A stretch of 64,000 bases of DNA, from positions 45,678-109,677 of IMG/VR virus record IMGVR_UViG_3300035633_000651; one strand, 5' to 3'. The notes beneath the pieces are model-generated. The model saw only the letters and a program-made list of their open reading frames with translations, had not been told where the DNA came from and made no database searches. Both the position numbers and the translations under genes were made by a program. Of the stretch, positions 15,505 through 23,093 are shown one piece after another; the stretch's first letter is position 1, and each line of letters begins with the position of its first letter. This stretch comes from a virus.

Positions 15505-16430
15505 ACAAGTGGCCAGGCATCGAGTCGTTGAAGCACGTCACCAAGTACGTGCGTAAGTGCACGCCCTACGCGCGGGTGCACTACTACGCGAAGGTGAAAC
15601 TGCACGGCACCAACGCGGGTGTTGCCCGCCTGCAAGATGGCACGTTGCAGGCTCAGTCGCGGTCCCGCGTCATCACGCCCGAAGACGACAACCAGGGCTT
15701 CGCGGCCTGGCTTCGCGACAACACCGGCCGCTTCTTGAAGTGCCCGAGCGGCGTTACTGTGTTCGGTGAGTGGTACGGTCAAGGGATCATGAAAGGCACT
15801 GCAGCGTCACAGGTCGAAGGTAGGCACTTCGCCCCCTTCGCGGTCATGGGCGCAGGTCGCATCGACCCAAGTCCGGCTTTGTGCCGTGCGTGGTCGGGCT
15901 GCGACAGCCTACCCTGGGCCGCTTCGCTAGCCGTCGACTTCAATGACGTCGAGGCGTCTCGTGGGACATTGGAGAGGCTGCTTCAAAAGGTCGAAGCAGA
16001 AGACCCGTTTATCCTGGCACTGCACGGCGTCAAGGGCCTGGGCGAGGGGCTCGTGTTCTACCCGCAGCTTGCAGACTCGGGCGACGTGCCTGCGCCAGAA
16101 CATTACGCGAACATGATCTTCAAGCTGAAGGGCGACAAGCACAAGGTGAAGGCGACCAAACAGAAGGTCGAGCTGGCACCCGAGGCGATTGCGAGTCGGA
16201 AGGCGTTCGCCGAGGCCTTCGTCACCGACGCACGCCTCGACCAGTGCCTCGGTGAGCTGGGCGTGAGTCGTGACACGTTCGAGATGCACCAGACGGGTGA
16301 TGTCATGCGCTGGATGTCGACGGACATCCAGAAAGAGTCGGTGCAGGAGCTGGAAGAGTCCGGCATGACCTGGAAGGATGTGGTGTCCGAAACGCAACGC
16401 GCTGTGCGTGAGAAGTTGAGAGGACTCTGA
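15501..16430 (+). CDS. RNA ligase, Rnl2-like
   Basis: The protein has 309 residues. The nucleotidyltransferase motif I is KLHGTN with nucleophile Lys33. Motif III is VFGEWYGQGI (about residues 90-99), motif IV is EGLVFYP and motif V is IFKLKGDKHKVK. The order and the HGTN variant fit the T4 Rnl2/editing-ligase family, which seals 5'-phosphate to 3'-OH ends through an AMP intermediate. The C-terminal 90 residues form a helical domain as expected for this family. It is ATGA-coupled upstream. With the kinase at 10399 it can complete nick repair of RNA whose 5' ends were left as OH. Confidence 0.85.
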   Translation: MNKWPGIESLKHVTKYVRKCTPYARVHYYAKVKLHGTNAGVARLQDGTLQAQSRSRVITPEDDNQGFAAWLRDNTGRFLKCPSGVTVFGEWYGQGIMKGTAASQVEGRHFAPFAVMGAGRIDPSPALCRAWSGCDSLPWAASLAVDFNDVEASRGTLERLLQKVEAEDPFILALHGVKGLGEGLVFYPQLADSGDVPAPEHYANMIFKLKGDKHKVKATKQKVELAPEAIASRKAFAEAFVTDARLDQCLGELGVSRDTFEMHQTGDVMRWMSTDIQKESVQELEESGMTWKDVVSETQRAVREKLRGL

Positions 16431-16645
16431 TGACCGCCGAGGACATCACTGGGTCGCGCCTGCAGACGCCCGAGCAGCGTTACAAGCAGGCGCTGGCCGA
16501 GGCTCAGATCGAGGGCGAGATGCGCGCGATGCGCATCATGTCCGACGTCCTCACTGAGGCGGGGGTGCCCTACACGGATATCTCGGCGATCATCCTGGAG
16601 ACCGTTCGCCGCATCGGCGACGAGAAGGCAGCAGCTGCGAAGTGA
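16430..16645 (+). CDS. Hypothetical small helical protein
   Basis: The protein has 71 residues and is almost entirely helical, with TPEQRYKQALAEAQIEGEMR then AIILETVRRIGDEKAAAAK. It starts at the overlap TGATG with the ligase stop. No family is recognised. The amphipathic pattern suggests a small oligomeric protein. Confidence 0.6.
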   Translation: MTAEDITGSRLQTPEQRYKQALAEAQIEGEMRAMRIMSDVLTEAGVPYTDISAIILETVRRIGDEKAAAAK

Positions 16646-16932
16646 AGCGCCGGTGGCTAGACGGAGACAAGTGGGCTCAGGTCCGAGCGATGGTCGAAGG
16701 CCTGCTCCGTGAGTACGAGGTGCCTCCGGAAGAGACGGGTGGATACGTTGTGTGGCTCAACCCTGAAGAGTGGCCGCCCAACGAGCTGAGCGCCCAACTT
16801 GGGATCTCCGTCTTCGGGAAGTACCGCATCACGCTGCGTCACACACGACGTTGGAACGAGGCGGTAGGTGCGGCGCGCCACCAGATCCTCCGAGGACGGG
16901 AGAGCCTGCAGACACTGGGGGCGATGGAGTGA
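16642..16932 (+). CDS. Hypothetical early protein
   Basis: The protein has 96 residues from GTG 16642, which overlaps the previous stop (GTGA). The N-terminus is helical (KWAQVRAMVEGLLREY). A mixed segment with YVVWLNPEEWPPNELS and a basic helical end follow. The function is unknown. It ends with a GTGA overlap. Confidence 0.58.
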   Translation: MKRRWLDGDKWAQVRAMVEGLLREYEVPPEETGGYVVWLNPEEWPPNELSAQLGISVFGKYRITLRHTRRWNEAVGAARHQILRGRESLQTLGAME

Positions 16933-17264
16933 AGCCGCCGTGCGCTAAGCCGTGTGCGGCGTGCCCGTTTCGGCGCGACTCGCTGCCCGGGTGGCTCGGA
17001 GAGTCGACTCCGTTGGAATTCATGTGGGAGCAGACGATGCACGATGTGCCCATGCCTTGCCACCTGACCGTGAACTACAGCGACCCCGATTGGGAGTCGA
17101 AGCTCGACCGGGCCAAGTACTGCGCAGGCGCGTTGGTGTTCTTTCGGAACATCTCGAAGCTCAGTCGAGACCCCGACCGGCCGCGCATGGAGGCGGACAA
17201 GGAGACGGTGTTCGCGTCACCCGACGAGTTCGTGCTGCACCACATGAAAGGGAAGAAGCCATGA
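16929..17264 (+). CDS. DUF6283-like cysteine protein
   Basis: The protein has 111 residues from GTG 16929, overlapping the previous stop. The N-terminus carries CAKPCAACPFRRDSLPGWLG, followed by MPCHLTVNY and CAGALVFFRN. This pattern (CxxCPFR, PGWLG, CH) matches a common phage family I know as DUF6283, probably binding a metal or Fe-S centre through the conserved cysteines. Its biochemical role is unknown. The start is fixed by the GTGA coupling; a longer upstream frame would lie inside the previous gene. Confidence 0.72.
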   Translation: MKPPCAKPCAACPFRRDSLPGWLGESTPLEFMWEQTMHDVPMPCHLTVNYSDPDWESKLDRAKYCAGALVFFRNISKLSRDPDRPRMEADKETVFASPDEFVLHHMKGKKP

Positions 17265-17479
17265 ATGAGATACTATGGCCGGTGTTTTGGTTCGGCTGCA
17301 GTGGATTCACGCTGGCCATTCTATACCACCGAAGCACGCCGGCTGACCGAAAGAGCAGTGGGATGGCCCCGTCCACGTACGAGGTAACGTCAATTGTGGC
17401 GCTTTTGGCTGGGCCGCTCGGGCTCGCCACAACCCTCTGCTTCGCCTCGGCCTCGTGGGTCTTCGGAAAGTTCAGGTGA
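17261..17479 (+). CDS. Small membrane protein, two TM segments
   Basis: The protein has 72 residues, ATGA-coupled upstream. Two hydrophobic helices are visible, LWPVFWFGCSGFTLAILY near the start and IVALLAGPLGLATTLCFA near the end, with a polar basic loop between. The family is unknown. It is one of at least five small membrane proteins in the early region. Confidence 0.6.
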   Translation: MNEILWPVFWFGCSGFTLAILYHRSTPADRKSSGMAPSTYEVTSIVALLAGPLGLATTLCFASASWVFGKFR

Positions 17480-17487
17480 CGCCGTGC

Positions 17488-17516
17488 TTGACATCGTCCG
17501 GGTTCTGTCGTATGCT
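17488..17516 (+). promoter_or_regulatory. Early-class leaderless promoter 7
   Basis: TTGACA (17488-17493), a 17-nt spacer with CCGG and TGT, and TATGCT (17511-17516) end 6 nt before the ATG at 17523. Confidence 0.76.
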
Positions 17517-17522
17517 CAGCTC

Positions 17523-17972
17523 ATGACCGACGGACACCGCATCCAGAACCGGCGCGACGCCTTTTACTACATCTTCGGCGGCAAGGCGCTGTTCACGCTC
17601 GTGAGTCAGAAGTCGGGTCAGCGCTTCACCTACAGGGTGAACGTGGGGCGCGCAGGCTCCAAGTGGGAGGGCTGCTACTTCATCGACGTGCTGACCGGCT
17701 CGGACAACACCTCCGACTACGCCGCGCTCGGCATGATCAAGTCCAAGGGCGGCTTCATCAAGACCAGCCGCTCGCGCATCGACACCGACGCCCCGTCGCA
17801 CCGGGCGTTCCGTTGGCTCGTCGAGCAGGCGCTCATGAGCGACGCGGGGTTCGAGCAGTGCGAGGTCTGGCACCATGGGCACTGCAGCGCGTGCGGCCGT
17901 CGGCTCACCGATCCGGACTCCATCGCACGCGGCTTGGGTCCCGTTTGCGCCGAGAAGATGGTGCCGGTATGA
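17523..17972 (+). CDS. DUF6011-like zinc-knuckle protein
   Basis: The protein has 149 residues from ATG 17523, set by promoter 7. The N-terminal domain (ALFTLVSQKSGQRFTYRV, then FIDVLTGSDNTSDYAALG and SHRAFRWLVEQ) is a widespread phage pattern. The C-terminus has HHGHCSACGRRLTDPDSI and GLGPVCAEKM, a treble-clef-like Cys4 knuckle of the type I know as DUF6011. Nucleic-acid binding is likely but the function is not established. It overlaps the next gene by ATGA. Confidence 0.78.
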   Translation: MTDGHRIQNRRDAFYYIFGGKALFTLVSQKSGQRFTYRVNVGRAGSKWEGCYFIDVLTGSDNTSDYAALGMIKSKGGFIKTSRSRIDTDAPSHRAFRWLVEQALMSDAGFEQCEVWHHGHCSACGRRLTDPDSIARGLGPVCAEKMVPV

Positions 17973-18160
17973 GGACCTTCAACGTCTGGACGTTCGAGGA
18001 CGTCGGCCGGATCATGTGCCGCGACCATCTGGACGTGGTGGAGGCCTCGTCGCCCGAGGACGCGGCCCTGGAGTACACGCGACGTCGTCCGAAAGTTCTC
18101 GACGTGGTGGTCGAGGACATCGTGTCTGGCGACGTGAAGAGCTACGAGGTGCGTAGATGA
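17969..18160 (+). CDS. Small hypothetical early protein
   Basis: The protein has 63 residues, ATGA-coupled upstream and downstream. The pattern FNVWTFEDVGRIMCRDHLDV, then SSPEDAALEYTRRR, is a beta-alpha unit similar to other small phage proteins in which an SPEEAA helix follows a strand. The function is unknown. Confidence 0.62.
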   Translation: MRTFNVWTFEDVGRIMCRDHLDVVEASSPEDAALEYTRRRPKVLDVVVEDIVSGDVKSYEVRR

Positions 18161-18345
18161 CATTCGACCATCCAGTCTTCTTGGCACTCCCTATGGCTTC
18201 GCCGGTCATCCTCTTGTTTGTCGTTTGGGTTGTGCATAGGGTCAAAGAGGACCCAGAAGACTTTCTGACCACATGCATGGCGATGGCGATGGCAGCGACT
18301 GCTGGTCTCAGCCTCATTCTTTTTATACTTTGGGTGCGTCAATGA
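18157..18345 (+). CDS. Small membrane protein, two TM segments
   Basis: The protein has 62 residues and overlaps both neighbours. Two TM helices are clear: FLALPMASPVILLFVVWVVH and MAMAMAATAGLSLILFILW, joined by an acidic loop. The family is unknown. Its base composition is slightly less GC-rich than its neighbours, as expected for hydrophobic codons. Confidence 0.62.
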   Translation: MTFDHPVFLALPMASPVILLFVVWVVHRVKEDPEDFLTTCMAMAMAATAGLSLILFILWVRQ

Positions 18346-18758
18346 CGTGGCAGCTGCTGCCCTACCCGCGCCCATCGTGGGCGTGCTACTGGGGGCGCAA
18401 GCACCGGTGGTACGGACGCTCCAAGGAGCGCGCCTGGCTGGTGAGCTGTCGCGGTGTGCCCAAGGAGCAGACGTCGGATCCCTACGACAAGCGCATCTTC
18501 GCGGCCAACTTCATTTGTGTGCGGTGTCACGCCGAGGCCAACATGCTCGACTATTCCTGGCGCCGGAACCTGGTCGAGTCCGAGCGCGAGAAGCTGCAGG
18601 ACCAGGCGCGCCTTGCCGAGTTTGCGGAGGCTGAGCAGGTCTACCAGCGTCACAGCCGCGGGCAGCTCACCCCGAGGGGAGCGCTTGCCATCCCCGCAAC
18701 ATCCACAGTAGACGGGGCGGGTGCACTGTCCCTGACGGAAGGAAAGACTGATGAGTGA
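18342..18758 (+). CDS. Hypothetical early protein
   Basis: The protein has 138 residues from ATG 18342 (ATGA overlap). The N-terminal part is aromatic and basic (YPRPSWACYWGRKHRWYG). A CVRCHAEAN segment could be half of a zinc site. The middle is helical (ESEREKLQDQARLAEFAEAE) and the C-terminus is disordered. No family is recognised. Confidence 0.6.
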   Translation: MTWQLLPYPRPSWACYWGRKHRWYGRSKERAWLVSCRGVPKEQTSDPYDKRIFAANFICVRCHAEANMLDYSWRRNLVESEREKLQDQARLAEFAEAEQVYQRHSRGQLTPRGALAIPATSTVDGAGALSLTEGKTDE

Positions 18759-18834
18759 CTACCCCGAACACGACAAGCTACGTGCCGCCCGTGAGCGCCT
18801 CAACATCGACGCCGTCAGCGAGTTCTTGGACTGA
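18751..18834 (+). CDS. Mini-protein of PEHDKL type
   Basis: The protein has 27 residues: MSDYPEHDKLRAARERL, then NIDAVSEFLD. In many phages the pattern PEHEKL...SQ.IGEFLEW begins longer early proteins. Here the same start ends with a TGA directly after FLD, so it is either a minimal member or a truncated one. AAGGAAAG lies before the ATG, which overlaps the previous stop. Confidence 0.5.
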   Translation: MSDYPEHDKLRAARERLNIDAVSEFLD

Positions 18835-18848
18835 GGAGAAGAAGGCAA

Positions 18849-19682
18849 ATGGGAGCTGACATCCACATGACCATCCAGACCCGCGAGTCGTCGAACGACC
18901 CGTGGCGCACACGCACGGACATCGAGGCGTACGGCGACCGGAACTACCGCGTGTTCGCCGCCCTGGCCGGAGTCCGCAACGGCGAAGGCTTCGCCGGCGT
19001 CAAGACAGGCAACGCCCTCGTGCCGATCTCCGAACCGCGCGGGTTCCCCGAAGACTACGCCGCGCAGATCGCCAACGTGGACGACGACCTTGGGTACGAG
19101 GAGTACAGCTGTCTGCGCGACGAGGTCCACGGGGAGGCCTTGTCGTCGGACCACAGTGAGACCTGGCTGACGTTGGACGAGGTGCGCGCCTACGACTGGG
19201 ACCAGGTGTCTCACCGCGTGGGAACGGTCAACGCGGAGCAGTACAAGGTCTTCAAGGAAAAAGGGCGCCCCGAGTCATGGTCCGCCGGCTGCTTCGGACG
19301 GGGCGTGATTCACGTCTCCAACGAAGAGATGGACCGCCGCATCGCCGAGGACGATTGGACGCTGTCGCGGAGCACCGCGCTCGTGTCTCATCTTCGCGAG
19401 TGGGCCGACGACATCGAGCACAAGGCGTCGATGTGGGACGACCAGGCGCTGTTTGGTGGACCTCTCGGCGGACTGCTGTTGGACACGAACATCCAGCGAC
19501 TACGGGAGCTTCTTGGCGCGGGGCCCTTGCCTGAGCAGGTGAGCTACTACACGCAGGTCGCGTGGGACTTGCCGCTGCGCGACGACTGTCGGGGCTTCCT
19601 GGAGTGGCTCACGCGCCTGGAAAAGGCGACGCTCGGCTACTCGCCCAAGAACGTCCGACTGGTCTTTGGATTCGATTCATGA
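18849..19682 (+). CDS. Phage-common MGADIH protein
   Basis: The protein has 277 residues. It begins MGADIHMTIQTRES, then NYRVFAALAGVRNG and PRGFPEDYAAQIANV, a pattern shared by many phage early proteins of unknown function; the tail of such proteins usually mediates variable contacts. A GAGGAGAAG run precedes the ATG. The protein is acidic with a helical C-terminus and no membrane segment. It overlaps the following membrane gene by ATGA. Confidence 0.75.
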   Translation: MGADIHMTIQTRESSNDPWRTRTDIEAYGDRNYRVFAALAGVRNGEGFAGVKTGNALVPISEPRGFPEDYAAQIANVDDDLGYEEYSCLRDEVHGEALSSDHSETWLTLDEVRAYDWDQVSHRVGTVNAEQYKVFKEKGRPESWSAGCFGRGVIHVSNEEMDRRIAEDDWTLSRSTALVSHLREWADDIEHKASMWDDQALFGGPLGGLLLDTNIQRLRELLGAGPLPEQVSYYTQVAWDLPLRDDCRGFLEWLTRLEKATLGYSPKNVRLVFGFDS

Positions 19683-19969
19683 TCGACGAGGATCCAGAGC
19701 TGCGTCAGCGACGCGAGCGCAAGGAACGACTGTGGGCGGAAGCCCGCCAGAGCGCCCGACGGGAGACCCGCTACGCCTTCATCGCGGCAGGCATCTTGAT
19801 ACTGGTCATCGGCGGGGTCGCGTTGATCACTCACAGTATGAGCGCATCGGAGTACGAACGCTGTGCGAAGACCTGCACCCGAGAGCACGGGCGGTCGGTC
19901 CACCCCGAGATTGTCGGCGGTGAGTGCTTCTGCGTCCAGCCTCCATCCACGGTGCACAAGACCCACTGA
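19679..19969 (+). CDS. Type II membrane protein with Cys-rich outer domain
   Basis: The protein has 96 residues. A basic N-terminus of 30 residues leads to one TM helix (YAFIAAGILILVIGGVALIT). A small outer domain with four cysteines follows (YERCAKTC, then GGECFCVQPP), spaced so that two disulphides could form. The orientation (positive inside) puts the cysteines outside the cytoplasm. It is the last gene of the plus-strand early run. An exclusion or envelope-modifying role is possible; the family is not recognised. Confidence 0.62.
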   Translation: MIDEDPELRQRRERKERLWAEARQSARRETRYAFIAAGILILVIGGVALITHSMSASEYERCAKTCTREHGRSVHPEIVGGECFCVQPPSTVHKTH

Positions 19970-19985
19970 CGTGGTAGGCTGAGGC

Positions 19986-20168
19986 ATGCACTTGCACGGC
20001 CACCTCTGCCCGCACGACCTGACCGTGCTCCTGCTCGCCGCCTGGGAGTTCAGCCTTCCGCTTCGTCATCATGCAGGGATGCTTGCCCGGTGGGCAGTCC
20101 GTGCATGTCGGGGTTGGCGTACGCCCCGGCCAGGTCTCCCGCCTCCAGCTTCCGGTCCGCGAAGTTGA
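19986..20168 (+). CDS. Doubtful small ORF
   Basis: The frame has 60 residues, beginning MHLHGHLCPHDLTVLLLAAW. TAGGCT lies 5 nt before the ATG and resembles the early -10 box, but there is no TTGACA. Most of the frame is antisense to the protease gene and its second half looks like an arginine/proline-rich shadow translation. It is listed only because the start geometry is suggestive. Confidence 0.2.
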   Translation: MHLHGHLCPHDLTVLLLAAWEFSLPLRHHAGMLARWAVRACRGWRTPRPGLPPPASGPRS

Positions 20169-20823
20169 GCGTCACCATCTCGTCCGGCGTGAAGAACGTG
20201 TCCTGACCGCAGAGCTGTCGCATGTGGTCCTCGTTGACGCCTTGACGCGCGTTCACTTTCCGCGCGCCCTGCGGAAGCTTTGAGTTCAGGACGCGGGCCA
20301 CCGCTGCCTGGTCTTCGGCCGCCCGCAAGCGCTCCAGGTAGATGCGGTACATCGTCGGTCCGGTGTGCTGCTTCGAGTACTCGACCATGTTCTGTACAGA
20401 CTTCGGAATGTCCCAAGCACCCTCGAACCCGTCGTGGATCATGTAGAAGCCGTGCGGTGCAGTGATGCGCAGGTCGGCCGCCTGGAAGATGATGCTGGTC
20501 ATCGAGCGGGCGTGGCTCATGTTGATGATCGTCACGTGGGACCGACAGTGCGTGATGGCGTCGTAGATCGCCATACCGTGGTCCCAGTCCCCACCGCACG
20601 AGTTCATGATGATGGTCAGCGGTTGCGCACCTTTTGGGTCGTCGAGCGTCGACAGCCCAAGCACGAGCCGACGAGCTGTGTTCCAGTAGATGCCTGGGTC
20701 TTCGGACATGGTCTCGTCCTGCCCGTGGTCTTGCTCCAGAATGCCGCCCAAGTAGAGGACGCGGGTCCGCGGGTTGATCCCGTACCAGTAGAAGCGGTCG
20801 AGGTCGTCGCGGGGGGTCTTCAC
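20050..20823 (-). CDS. ClpP-like serine protease
   Basis: From GTG 20823 the protein has 257 residues. The ClpP fold motifs are present: oxyanion loop NSCGGDWDHG (about 74-83), nucleophile Ser107 in SHARSMTS and His130 in FYMIHDGFEG. The C-terminal 70 residues include FTPDEMVTLNFADRK, comparable to the ClpP end. In phages such proteases often mature capsid proteins, but here the gene is alone among early genes, so another target is possible. TACACT ends 6 nt before the GTG, again a leaderless geometry. A TTG at 20910 would extend the protein by 29 residues across the shared promoter region and is less likely. Confidence 0.78.
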   Translation of the reverse strand: MKTPRDDLDRFYWYGINPRTRVLYLGGILEQDHGQDETMSEDPGIYWNTARRLVLGLSTLDDPKGAQPLTIIMNSCGGDWDHGMAIYDAITHCRSHVTIINMSHARSMTSIIFQAADLRITAPHGFYMIHDGFEGAWDIPKSVQNMVEYSKQHTGPTMYRIYLERLRAAEDQAAVARVLNSKLPQGARKVNARQGVNEDHMRQLCGQDTFFTPDEMVTLNFADRKLEAGDLAGAYANPDMHGLPTGQASLHDDEAEG

Positions 20824-20865
20824 GTCCTGAGTGTACGCCGCCCCAGGGGCCGGAGCCAGTTGCGA

Positions 20866-20911
20866 GTTGACAGGTTCCGGACGCGCCCTGCAGCGTGCTG
20901 ACGATGTCAAC
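20866..20911. promoter_or_regulatory. Inverted GTTGACA sites between divergent genes
   Basis: GTTGACA (20866-20872) and TGTCAAC (20905-20911) face each other across 32 nt, centred near CTGCAG. The left site followed by CCGG resembles the start of an early promoter for the gene at 20904, but no good -10 box is present at 17 nt. The pair may be an operator controlling both directions. Confidence 0.4.
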
Positions 20912-21299
20912 GCGCTTTTACGTGGCCGCCACGCTGTCCGACCGAGACCTCGCTTCCCGGCTCATCATGTCCGCCCCTGCGAACTGGATGTGCACCTTCA
21001 ACTGGACCGAGGTGGAGCCGGCCAAACCCGACGTCACGGAGCGTCGCCGGATCGCGCTGTGCGAGGTGGCGGCCGTCCAGCACGCCGACCTGCTGGTGCT
21101 CTTGCTTCCTGGGGCTCGGGGTTCGCACACGGAGCTAGGGGTCGCGCTGGGGGCCGACATCCCGGTCTACATCACGTACCGCGCCGAGGACGCGCCAGCG
21201 CGCGACTGTGCCTTCTACTGGCACCCTGCGGTGCAGGGCCACATTCCCGTCGACGACCTGCTGATGGAGCCTTGGCCCGAGGTCTTTGAGAACTGTTGA
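20904..21299 (+). CDS. Nucleoside 2-deoxyribosyltransferase-like protein
   Basis: The protein has 131 residues from ATG 20904; a GTG three codons upstream is an alternative. The pattern FYVAATLSDRDLASRL, then RIALCEVAAVQHADLLVLLL and PGARGSHTELGVALG, fits the nucleoside 2-deoxyribosyltransferase fold, with the glutamate of SHTELG as the usual catalytic residue. Such enzymes exchange bases on deoxynucleosides or hydrolyse nucleotides; in phages they can feed nucleotide salvage or NAD/nucleotide-signal degradation. The substrate cannot be told from sequence. The -35 of the Ro60 promoter overlaps its stop codon. Confidence 0.68.
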   Translation: MSTRFYVAATLSDRDLASRLIMSAPANWMCTFNWTEVEPAKPDVTERRRIALCEVAAVQHADLLVLLLPGARGSHTELGVALGADIPVYITYRAEDAPARDCAFYWHPAVQGHIPVDDLLMEPWPEVFENC

Positions 21300-21324
21300 C
21301 ATCCTCTCGGGGGCTGAGTATGTC
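21296..21324 (+). promoter_or_regulatory. Early-like promoter for the Ro60 gene, with leader
   Basis: TTGACA (21296-21301), 17 nt, then TATGTC (21319-21324). Unlike the other early promoters the ATG is 73 nt downstream, leaving a leader of about 67 nt. GTTGACAT (21295-21302) and ATGTCAAC (21320-21327) are a perfect inverted repeat covering both boxes, so a repressor bound there would block transcription. Confidence 0.55.
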
Positions 21325-21358
21325 AACGCTCCCGCGGCACTGGGGCCGCTCATCACTT

Positions 21359-21395
21359 GCTCGGACCGGGACGGTCTGAGCCGAAGGAGGTCCGA
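21359..21395 (+). promoter_or_regulatory. Alternative hairpins over the Ro60 ribosome site
   Basis: GCTCGGACC (21359-21367) can pair with GGTCTGAGC (21373-21381), 9 bp with one G-U pair and a 5-nt loop. The same segment TCGGACC (21361-21367) can instead pair perfectly with GGTCCGA (21389-21395), which includes the last two bases of the ribosome site AAGGAGG (21384-21390). The two folds exclude each other, so the leader could switch translation on or off. Confidence 0.45.
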
Positions 21396-21397
21396 CC

Positions 21398-23032
21398 ATG
21401 GACTACACCAAGCACCTCCGCGCCCACCAGCGCGAGCGCGCCAAGAGCACGCAGACCAAGAACGCCGCTGGCGGCTACACCTTCCAGCTGGACGCCCTCG
21501 GGCGCCTGCAGCGCTTCCTCATCCTGGGAAGCGAGGGAGGCACCTACTATGCCAACGAGCGCGACCTGACCCGCGACAACGTTGCCACGCTCGATGGCAT
21601 CCTTGACAAGGCCGGCGAGGCCATCGCCGCCGTTCGCCTGATCGAGGAGGTCTCGACGCAGGGCCGCGCGCCCAAGAACGACCCGGCCATCTTCGCGCTC
21701 GCCTACATCACGGCGAACAGCAAGCACGACGAGGTCCGCGCCGCTGCCTACAAGGCGATGCCGCGCGTCTGCCGGACGGGCACGCACCTGTTCCAGTGGG
21801 CGGACCTGATGAAGAAGCTGGGCAGCTCGCTCGGAAGCTCGGGCGCGAAGCGGGCCATCAGCCGGTGGTACCTGGAGAAGGACCCCCAGAAGCTGGCCCT
21901 GCAGGTCACGAAGTACAAGCAGCGGTCGGGCTGGACCCACCGCGACGTGATGCTTCAGGGCCATGTCCACCCGCCCGGCGGACAGTCGATGGACGCCCGC
22001 GTGATGCGCGACGTGCTCCAGTACGCTGCGAAGCCGGACACCGTCGAGTTCTCGAAGGACTCGGCCATCGGGCTGCTGTACGCCGCGCAGGCGCTCCCGT
22101 ACGCGAAGACCGAGGCGGAGGTGGTCAAGCTGATCACCGAGTACAAGGCGCCGCGTGAGCTGGTGCCGACCGAGCACCTGAACTCACCGGCGGTCTGGGA
22201 GGCCTTGCTGGAGGACATGCCGATGACCGCGACCGTGCGGAACCTCGGCAAGATGACCTCGGTGGGTCTGCTGAAGCCGCTGAGCAACTCGACCAAGAAG
22301 GTCCTGGACCGGCTCGGAAACGCCGAGCAGGTGCTGCGCTCGCGAATGCATCCGCTGAACGTCCTGGTCGCGAAGCTGACCTACGAGCAGGGCCGCGGCA
22401 CGCGAGGCTCGTTGAGCTGGGACGTGGTGGGGTCTGTGGTGGGTGCGCTCGAAGGTGCCTTCTACAGCGCGTTTGGCAACGTGCGCCCGAGCGGAAAGCG
22501 GACACTGGTTGCAGTGGACGTCTCCGCCTCGATGGACGGGTGTTGGGGCTTCGGCGTCCAGGACGTCTGCGGGTGCCCGGCACTCACGCCTCGCATCGCG
22601 GCGGCGTGCATGGCCATGGTGACCCTGCGGACCGAACCCTTGGTCCACATCGTGGGCTTCAGCCACAAGCTGGTGCCCATCAACGTCCGGCCCTCGGACA
22701 GCCTGGAGACCGTCGTCGAAAAGATGAAGCGGGTTCCTATGGGCGGGACGGACGCAGCGCAGCCGATGCTCTACGCCGCCCAAGAGGGCATCAACGTGGA
22801 CGGCTTCGTGTCGTACACCGACAACGAAACCTGGGCCGGGTACCACCACCCGTTCGAGGCTCTGAACGCCTACCGGAAGAAGCAGGGCATCGACGCCCGC
22901 ATGGTGACGGTGGCCTTCACCGCGACCGAGTCGACCATCGGGGACACCGAGGACACAGGCTCGCTGGACGTGGTCGGGTTCGACACCGCGGCGCCTCAGC
23001 TGATCGCGGACTTCGTCGGAGGCCAGGTCTAG
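21398..23032 (+). CDS. Ro60-family RNA-binding protein (TROVE plus vWA)
   Basis: The protein has 544 residues, the usual Ro60/Rsr length. Residues about 1-345 are a helical-repeat TROVE domain (GGYTFQLDALGRLQRFLILG, then YYANERDLTRDN, FALAYITANSK, GSLSWDVVGSVVGAL). The C-terminal vWA domain has a full metal site: DVSASM (D374, S376, S378), GGTDAAQPM and YTDNETW. Ro60 forms a ring that holds Y RNAs and misfolded RNA ends; bacterial homologues assist exonuclease trimming and stress RNA turnover, and some phages carry the gene. A strong AAGGAGG precedes the ATG, within a structured leader. A candidate partner RNA lies at 23717-23841. Confidence 0.92.
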   Translation: MDYTKHLRAHQRERAKSTQTKNAAGGYTFQLDALGRLQRFLILGSEGGTYYANERDLTRDNVATLDGILDKAGEAIAAVRLIEEVSTQGRAPKNDPAIFALAYITANSKHDEVRAAAYKAMPRVCRTGTHLFQWADLMKKLGSSLGSSGAKRAISRWYLEKDPQKLALQVTKYKQRSGWTHRDVMLQGHVHPPGGQSMDARVMRDVLQYAAKPDTVEFSKDSAIGLLYAAQALPYAKTEAEVVKLITEYKAPRELVPTEHLNSPAVWEALLEDMPMTATVRNLGKMTSVGLLKPLSNSTKKVLDRLGNAEQVLRSRMHPLNVLVAKLTYEQGRGTRGSLSWDVVGSVVGALEGAFYSAFGNVRPSGKRTLVAVDVSASMDGCWGFGVQDVCGCPALTPRIAAACMAMVTLRTEPLVHIVGFSHKLVPINVRPSDSLETVVEKMKRVPMGGTDAAQPMLYAAQEGINVDGFVSYTDNETWAGYHHPFEALNAYRKKQGIDARMVTVAFTATESTIGDTEDTGSLDVVGFDTAAPQLIADFVGGQV

Positions 23033-23093
23033 CTCCTACCCGGGGGTAACCGCGCCAGGACTGCGGAGCGCGCCGCGTGTCACACTGGTTGGC

